The notes under the pieces: generated by a model
The model's database searches: none
Seen by the model: the letters and a program-made list of their open reading frames with translations, nothing else
Told to the model about the DNA's origin: nothing
Origin: Peptococcaceae bacterium
GTDB taxonomy: Bacteria > Bacillota > Peptococcia > Peptococcales > Peptococcaceae
Reading direction: 5' to 3'
NCBI GenBank assembly: GCA_019420345.1
Contig: JAHZHI010000004.1
Location: forward strand, 1 to 46,314
DNA: 46,314 bases
Shown here: one piece after another, positions 42,101 to 46,314 of the stretch
How the letters are laid out: each line of letters begins with the position of its first letter
How positions within the stretch are numbered: position 1 is the stretch's first letter
Made by a program: the position numbers and the translations under genes

Positions 42101-45100
42101 AAAGCGGAAGGTGTGCTGGCCTGCGGACAGCTTTTGCGCAGAAAGATTAAACTGATTGCTTGTTGTCGCGTTGCCAACTGCTGTCTCTTTACCGTCCTCC
42201 ACCTTGTACCACTGGAATCTTACAGCGCCTGCGCCGGTTTCCTTCTTTACCGTGACAAGAAGCGTCCCCGCACCGCCATAAGTCATGCTCATCTCGGTGG
42301 GATAGTCCATGCTCTTGATGGGGATCTTGGCCATAGAAACATTGGTCAGCTCCGTGCCGCTAGGGTCGGTTATCCAGGTGCTGCCGCTCTTAAACGTGTA
42401 ATCCTCCGGCAGCAGGGATGCCAGCGTGACATCTCCGGTGACGGTCAGTTTTGCCGCCGTCTTACCGTTCAGATCCAGCTTGAGCGGGCTGTTGATGGTG
42501 ATCTCGCCTGCATTTGCCAGCAGTTTCACCGTACCGCCGCCAGCTGCGGCGATGGCCTCGCCTGCCGTCAGATGGTAGGAAATGCTGCCGTCCGTCTTTG
42601 TCACCGCAGCGGCATAGCCGCAGCAGGGGCAAACATTCCCGCCGGAAGAGTCATCCGGGTGGCTGCACTTCACAACGGTTACGGCAGTATTCTCATTCAT
42701 CTCCGACAGCCTGACCAATGCGCCGTCTTGCTTCTGGTAGGCATAGCCCTCCGCCAGCAGGGACTGATAATCTGCGCCATTCCCGATTTGGATGCTGTCA
42801 AAGGAGCCGCCGGACAGGGTCACTTGAATATTGTCAAGAAGTCCCAATTCCAGCTGTTCCGCGCTGCCGCCGGACATGGTCAGCGCTCCCTCCGTGTAGA
42901 TGCCGCCGATGACCTTGCCGCTCATTATCACAGCTTCGTTCCCGGAACGAATGAAAAGCCCACGTCCACGGACGCCAGTTCCGCCGCCTATGCTGCCCTC
43001 CAGAATGACATTGTCCAGCGTCAGCTTTGCGCCTGTGTGGCGAAACTTTCCAACTTCCACCGCGTTAGCGGACTTGGAGACGCAGGTGCTTCGCACTGTG
43101 CCGTTCGCTATGACTACATTGGAGCCGAGGATACAAAGAAGCGCCTCCTCACGGGATTTGCTCAGGGTGTGTCCATTCAGGTTCAGTATAATATTTTTGC
43201 TGACCTCGATGGGGTCTGCGTTCTCGATGTCCAAAGGCCCCCGCAGCGTGATCGTGTCACCGTCCTGCGCGGCAGCCAGCGCGTTTTCCAGACTGGTGTA
43301 TCGTGTGCCGTTGATTTCAAATGCCTCCACCAGCGCGTTGCAGAAGGTGCAGTAACCGGCGCTGTTCACCTTGCCCGCATGGTCGCAGCTTCTGCCGCAG
43401 ACACATTTGCCGTTCTGATATTGGCAGGTATGCGCGACCACCTTGACCGCTCTATTCGTAATATCTACATTGGAAACGTTCAAAATTTCGTTGCTACCGG
43501 CGTCTGCAAAGGCATATCCCTCCGCCAGCAGAGCCAGCGCCGGCGCGCCGGTACCCACCTGGATGCCCTTTTGGAAGGTGCCGCCCTGGAGCTGGGTTGT
43601 CTCGGGGAACGTCACCTGACTCTTAAACACGCAGTTGCCCTTTACCGTCAGGGTAAACAGGTGATCCAAGACATCCCCGCCTGTTGTAACGCTGTCTAAT
43701 ATCAATACCGCGGGGTCTGTGGTGGCAATGACCTCTGTACTGCCCTCTATCGTGCCGTTTTTGATGGTGACGCTGTTGTACGGGCAATTTTGCAGATCCA
43801 GCGCCTTGACCTTGTGGCCCTGCAGATCCAGCGTAATGTCCATTTTGTTCGCCGGCTCGCTGTTCCCCGCTTTCAAGGTTGCGTTAGTATCCCGCACAAA
43901 ATAAGCGGTTCCGCCGGAGAACAGAATGAACCCAACATTAGGGTTATCGCCTTCAAACGTATAGGGGATACCGTTGCGAATAAAGAGCACATCCTTGCTG
44001 CACGGTTCGCCGCACTGTTGGCATTTGCCCTCATGGGTGTATTTTTCATGGGAGCAGGTGTTAATGGTAACAGTGACAGTGTCTGTATTTACGGTATAGT
44101 CCTGATAGGACAGCTTGCAGTAGACCTGGCCGCTGTACTCCCAGTCCTTGCCCTCCGTTGTGGTCAGGTCGGATTGGGTTAGGGTGATTTCCTTGCTGCC
44201 GCTGCCTGTACCTGTAAATTCTTTTCCGTTCACATACCACTGATAGGTGATTTTACCGGACAGACCGCTTGCCAGAGAGGCGTTGACATCGACAACCGCT
44301 ACACTTTCCCCATCTAATTTCTCATATACGACCTGCGGCTGCTTGTTTATGGTAATGGGGTTTCTGGGCGCGGCGGCGACGGTGACCGTTGCGGTGGCGG
44401 TCGCCGTATTAGGAGAGAATCCTTCTTCGCTGTCTGCGGTCAGCTTCAGCTTATAGCAGCCCTCCTTGACGGTGTTGTCGGCGGTAACGGTGATGGTCTG
44501 GTTGTCAGCGGACTTTGCCGCCGTCAGACCGGTGTGCTCGCCCACCCATTCCACGTTCAGAGTGTCCATCTTGACCTTGCTGCCGGTAACGGAGAAGGTC
44601 GCCGTTTGAGGGCCTAAGCTTTCCTGCAGGGTTCCCTGCTGCGCGCCGACGGTCAGGCTTGCGCGGGGCGCCATCTTGGCGATATAGATGGTCTTGACGT
44701 CCCCTTCTCTTGTCGTATCGTCCGCTGTGCCGACCTGCATATCATCTGTGTTTGCATTCTGATCTTCCGAATACAGAACGGTCAGGCTGCTGTCAATGTT
44801 TCGGGTTTTTCCCCCACTATTCGTAATCGCACCATATTTTCCGGTGGTGTAAAGGATTCCTCCTTTCATGGTCAGGGATGCAGTGTCAATACCGTAACCG
44901 GAATTTAGATTCAGCGTTCCATTCTCGATCACGATGGTTTTAGCGCTCAAGCCGTACTGACCGCCGTTGGTGGTTATCTTTACCCCGTCTTTTATGGTAA
45001 GCGTCCCGCCGGCGGTTTCGCTGTAATTGCCATCCGCAATACCATATTTCCTGTCAGGAACAGTGACCGTCAGACTGCCGCTTCCCTGAATGGTCAGATT

Positions 45101-45514
45101 GGCGGAATACATATCCAGAGCGGCGGTATATGCGGTCTCGGTAATCGTAATGGTATTCTCGCCTTTCAGCGTGATTGTTGTGTCGCCGCCCAGCACCACC
45201 GGGGTAGTTATGTTTCTGTTCTCCCAGGTAACATCGCCAGAGATGGTTTCATCGTCTGCCGCAGCTGCCATCAGGGGCGTTGCCTGCTCTGTTCCCTTGC
45301 AGGCAGAGAGATCCGCATCTTCCGCAGCGCAGACCGGGCAGTCGGGATCGACCGCCCCCTGCTCATAGTGGGTTTCGCAGATGCACTCCGCCGGAGCACT
45401 CCCGGACACGGCGGATACATCGGTTTCCACCGCAAATGCCAGACTGCCCGTCATCGTAAAAATCATTGCCGCCGCCAGTAAAAATGCGACCGACTGTTTC
45501 CATTTCCACATCAT
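39116..45514 (-). CDS. Giant surface protein with Cys-rich repeats, MBG/YDG domains, three SLH domains and wall-binding repeats
   Basis: About 2132 residues from the ATG at 45514, nine bases after GAGGAGG; the upstream stop is one base away (TAAAATG). Order: signal peptide (KWKQSVAFLLAAAMIFTM); small Cys motifs such as CSHEKYTHEGKCQQCGEPC and CVCGRSCDHAGK; beta-solenoid-like repeats with GDTITLRG; MBG/YDG-type units (about 1170-1600, SKPYDGTTNADI, NALTYNGAEQAL); a Gly/Ser linker near 1615-1640; a beta domain; three SLH domains (about 1875-2060, FTDITGHWAADNI, FTDVKADAYYAPYV, FVDNASISSWAKDAV); and Trp-rich CW-binding repeats (GWKQIDGKWYYFYADGVM). Anchors to pyruvylated wall polymer; probably adhesin or surface-layer cargo. 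Confidence 0.9.
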   Translation of the reverse strand: MMWKWKQSVAFLLAAAMIFTMTGSLAFAVETDVSAVSGSAPAECICETHYEQGAVDPDCPVCAAEDADLSACKGTEQATPLMAAAADDETISGDVTWENRNITTPVVLGGDTTITLKGENTITITETAYTAALDMYSANLTIQGSGSLTVTVPDRKYGIADGNYSETAGGTLTIKDGVKITTNGGQYGLSAKTIVIENGTLNLNSGYGIDTASLTMKGGILYTTGKYGAITNSGGKTRNIDSSLTVLYSEDQNANTDDMQVGTADDTTREGDVKTIYIAKMAPRASLTVGAQQGTLQESLGPQTATFSVTGSKVKMDTLNVEWVGEHTGLTAAKSADNQTITVTADNTVKEGCYKLKLTADSEEGFSPNTATATATVTVAAAPRNPITINKQPQVVYEKLDGESVAVVDVNASLASGLSGKITYQWYVNGKEFTGTGSGSKEITLTQSDLTTTEGKDWEYSGQVYCKLSYQDYTVNTDTVTVTINTCSHEKYTHEGKCQQCGEPCSKDVLFIRNGIPYTFEGDNPNVGFILFSGGTAYFVRDTNATLKAGNSEPANKMDITLDLQGHKVKALDLQNCPYNSVTIKNGTIEGSTEVIATTDPAVLILDSVTTGGDVLDHLFTLTVKGNCVFKSQVTFPETTQLQGGTFQKGIQVGTGAPALALLAEGYAFADAGSNEILNVSNVDITNRAVKVVAHTCQYQNGKCVCGRSCDHAGKVNSAGYCTFCNALVEAFEINGTRYTSLENALAAAQDGDTITLRGPLDIENADPIEVSKNIILNLNGHTLSKSREEALLCILGSNVVIANGTVRSTCVSKSANAVEVGKFRHTGAKLTLDNVILEGSIGGGTGVRGRGLFIRSGNEAVIMSGKVIGGIYTEGALTMSGGSAEQLELGLLDNIQVTLSGGSFDSIQIGNGADYQSLLAEGYAYQKQDGALVRLSEMNENTAVTVVKCSHPDDSSGGNVCPCCGYAAAVTKTDGSISYHLTAGEAIAAAGGGTVKLLANAGEITINSPLKLDLNGKTAAKLTVTGDVTLASLLPEDYTFKSGSTWITDPSGTELTNVSMAKIPIKSMDYPTEMSMTYGGAGTLLVTVKKETGAGAVRFQWYKVEDGKETAVGNATTSNQFNLSAQKLSAGQHTFRFSATCDGYVKMSKDIVVTVQKANISASRITPPTAQENLTYTGQDQALITAGSVANYGTMQYSLTENGTYSQDIPTGTDAGTYTVWYRVIGDANHNDTVPASVVVSIGKKPLTITGVTAVSKPYDGTTNADITSVTFDNVTLNRGTDYNVTASFEDASVGSGKNVTATVTLMEQTAKNYALEQSSFITAGSITKAAAPDFIRETALVIVNGYEKTYTVTLPTLPTLETPKEYGALTYEIGEIKLDGRYYTSGAKVENGKLILPIQKNDVETTGSVGTVTVVIKSANYEDITLTVNVDATNKLVPTVTAPTANALTYNGAEQALVTAGKTTGGTMLYRLDDSEWSEQLPTAKNAGEYTVWYKVQGNAEYADVAEQSLTVTVAKKAVTVTVLDKSAYTGSTAPDLSSPEADKDYKVEGLVGADTLSGTVTLDYAQTPDMSKTGKTTINITGTLSNDNYAITYVPGTLTVSDRPSSGGGGSSSGGSSGGGGSSSGGSDDSGNNDNTNQPEDKPQAPVTGETKPMQLDKNGNAAVDNRSVQSAIDKAKQDAKENGTTENGIAVTVPLTPAANQTSFHVTIQAETLDLLVKESVRQFTVATDHLVSVNIGMDTLKQLDTVSKGEDIILRADKVDALSSTEAKAAIGTRPVYDLSLVYLSGGKETPITTLSGHTISVRLPYTPAKGEAAGNLYAVYVDDAGKVEWITKSSYDASQKAVVFETGHFSVYGVGYKNPAPAFTDITGHWAADNILFAASRGLLSGTGDTTFSPNTGMTRGMFVTALGRLAGINPDSYKTGKFTDVKADAYYAPYVNWAAQNGIVEGVTATTFAPDTNINREQMAVIMANYAKKLGYTVPKTLEAVTFVDNASISSWAKDAVRAMQQAGILAGKTNNRFDPAGTATRAEVATVLRRFVEIVIDPQAANGWQQNDSGQWSYYRNGEPVKGWLSDDQKWYWLDKTTGMMFAGGWKQIDGKWYYFYADGVMAVNTIIDGHTIGSDGARK

Positions 45515-45515
45515 T

Positions 45516-45890
45516 TTATTCATCCTCCTCACGCGGTTCGTTCCTTCTCGTCACTTTTTGAATCAGCTGGGATACTGCCTCCCGCAGCTGATATTCCGTC
45601 ACAGGCTTTACCAAAAAGGTGTCCGCCTGCATCCTGCGGCTTTGGGGTTCAAACTCTGCCTGGTCGCTGATCCACAGAAGAGGGACATCCTTGCTGTACC
45701 CTCGTATGCTCATGCAGAAATTCATCCCCCTGGCTCCATCCTCCATGACCACCACAGCGTCATAAGGTCCATCCCGCTGCATGGCATAGGTACAAAATAC
45801 GCCATTATCAAAGCGGTCTACTTTGCCCAGCTTCATCAGCAAAGCGGTTTCTTTTTCTTTCTGGCTATAACTGCATAGCGCAATTCGCAT
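45516..45890 (-). CDS. Degenerate receiver-like protein 1
   Basis: 124 residues from ATG 45890 (GGAGG seven bases upstream). CheY-like order of strands and helices: MRIALCSYS, YDAVVVMEDGARG, VPLLWISDQ, DTFLVKPVTEYQLREAVSQL. The Asp pair of strand 1 is missing, the phospho-acceptor position of YDxxxxD is Met, but the beta-4 Ser and beta-5 Lys-Pro remain. So phosphorylation by a histidine kinase is unlikely. Overlaps the second receiver-like gene by 26 bases and is followed by the SLH gene after one base. Confidence 0.72.
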   Translation of the reverse strand: MRIALCSYSQKEKETALLMKLGKVDRFDNGVFCTYAMQRDGPYDAVVVMEDGARGMNFCMSIRGYSKDVPLLWISDQAEFEPQSRRMQADTFLVKPVTEYQLREAVSQLIQKVTRRNEPREEDE

Positions 45891-46254
45891 TTTCACACCT
45901 CCATTTTGTGATAGGTTTTATCGCCTCATATAGCTCCTGGTCAGAGCAGTCTGCCGGAAGGAACGCAGAGATACGCAGCTGATATGCAATCAGGGCGAAG
46001 TTTTTATCATCGCTCCACCAGACAAGCGGTGTCTCCGGTGCCAGCCGCTTCGCCTGTATGGCCGCCTCCAGTCCCTTTGCTCCGGTCATGGCGATGACAA
46101 CCGCATGGTACCGGCTTCGCCGGAGTGCCTGGGCAAGCTGGTTCTCATTCCATAATTCGTCAATCGCAAGCTGCCCATCCCCATCAAAAAGGGAGCGCAG
46201 CCTGCTTTCAAACCATTCCACATTTCTCAGCTCCGTACAAAGTGCGATTTTCAT
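45865..46254 (-). CDS. Degenerate receiver-like protein 2
   Basis: 129 residues, AGGAGG six bases before the ATG. Similar fold to the next gene: MKIALCTELRN, YHAVVIAMTGAKG, TPLVWWSDD, ISAFLPADCSDQELYEAI. Acidic pocket and acceptor Asp are absent (Ala at the acceptor place) and the beta-5 Lys is replaced. The two genes look like tandem duplicates (TPLVWWSDD against VPLLWISDQ). Its ATG overlaps the stop of a further upstream gene. Confidence 0.7.
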   Translation of the reverse strand: MKIALCTELRNVEWFESRLRSLFDGDGQLAIDELWNENQLAQALRRSRYHAVVIAMTGAKGLEAAIQAKRLAPETPLVWWSDDKNFALIAYQLRISAFLPADCSDQELYEAIKPITKWRCENANCAMQL

Positions 46255-46314
46255 GCTGAGCCTCCTATTACAATAAATTTGGACAGGAAAGCCAGATCTT
46301 CCATCCAGCTTTCC
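46251..46314 (-). CDS. C-terminal end of an upstream gene, cut by the window
   Basis: The minus strand is open from the window edge and ends ...DLAFLSKFIVIGGSA then TGA, overlapping the following ATG as ATGA. Only about 20 codons are visible; no family can be named. The overlap argues that the operon starts outside the window. Confidence 0.4.
   Translation of the reverse strand, partial: ESWMEDLAFLSKFIVIGGSA

Larger units (their letters stand above)
33425..46314. mobile_element. Rearranged integrative/mobilizable element (Tn1549/Tn4451-like parts), right end beyond window
   Basis: The region collects hallmark element genes on the minus strand: MobA/MobL relaxase, DUF3847, RepA-like tail, IS200 TnpA fragment, ParB domain, serine recombinase C-terminus, element sigma factor, plus an XRE regulator and SLH surface cargo. 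Relaxase, RepA and recombinase are incomplete. The left limit is set by the relaxase truncation next to a chromosomal-looking GNAT gene; the right limit is outside the window. No direct-repeat att pair was identified. Confidence 0.7.

Noticed and set aside
40985..43699. 904-codon open frame on the plus strand
   Set aside because: It lies wholly antisense to the SLH surface protein, matches no family, and its His/Cys/Arg-rich composition is that of a shadow of a GC-rich coding strand.
33425..46314. CRISPR array or antibiotic-resistance gene in the element
   Set aside because: No regularly spaced repeat array and no recognisable resistance protein was seen.

Overview
The window reads as a Clostridia-type Firmicute chromosome, probably an anaerobic gut or host-associated species. 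The signs are a SCIFF-type radical SAM maturase, a tRNA-serine T-box, strong AGGAGG ribosome binding sites, VanY and copper-amine-oxidase-like stalk proteins, several flavodoxin/ferredoxin proteins, and an integrative element of the Tn1549/Tn4451 kind carrying an SLH surface protein. No rRNA or other phylogenetic marker is present, so genus is not assignable. No function below was tested; all calls come from reading motifs and gene context.

Layout. 81-7800: a minus-strand operon led by a serine T-box (specifier UCC) and running serA-like, serS, scfB, pheA, murB, followed by a separate abgA-like peptidase. The serA-like product keeps the PGDH domain order but lacks the catalytic Arg and His and the normal Rossmann glycine motif. 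7841-13160: minus-strand envelope genes: two paralogous small secreted proteins (the lipobox Cys is Tyr in one), SppA, a DUF975 membrane protein, a UPF0340 protein and a VanY-type carboxypeptidase. 13319-20255: icd; a Fic AMP-transferase-type gene preceded by three exactly 52-bp-spaced inverted repeats over its promoter and flanked by a duplicated terminator; a GNAT and a DUF1847 gene; a zinc-ribbon membrane protein; a stalk-domain protein. 20359-23991: MetE-like, LMW phosphatase, flavoredoxin and a divergent AraC regulator.

24068-28778 is visibly AT-richer than its surroundings: an old-yellow-enzyme/2-enoate-reductase-type flavoenzyme, a divergent SLC13/DASS anion carrier and a LysR regulator, probably an acquired uptake-and-reduction module for an unsaturated or dicarboxylic acid. 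28862-32909 is a redox group: SDR, flavodoxin, LysR, a flavodoxin-ferredoxin fusion (EFR1 type), an internally deleted zinc-type dehydrogenase remnant, and an Rrf2 regulator with two identical-geometry palindromes lying over face-to-face promoters.

From about 33425 to the right edge the window is a rearranged mobile element: truncated MobA/MobL relaxase, an AT-rich 4Fe-4S membrane protein, DUF3847, an IS200 TnpA fragment fused in frame to a RepA-like tail, a ParB domain fused in frame to the C-terminal half of a large serine recombinase, an element sigma factor with a leader ORF and attenuator-like hairpin, an XRE regulator, and an operon of two degenerate receiver-like proteins with a protein of about 2130 residues carrying SLH and cell-wall-binding repeats. 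The losses of relaxase C-terminus, recombinase catalytic domain and RepA N-terminus indicate that this segment can no longer move by its own visible genes.
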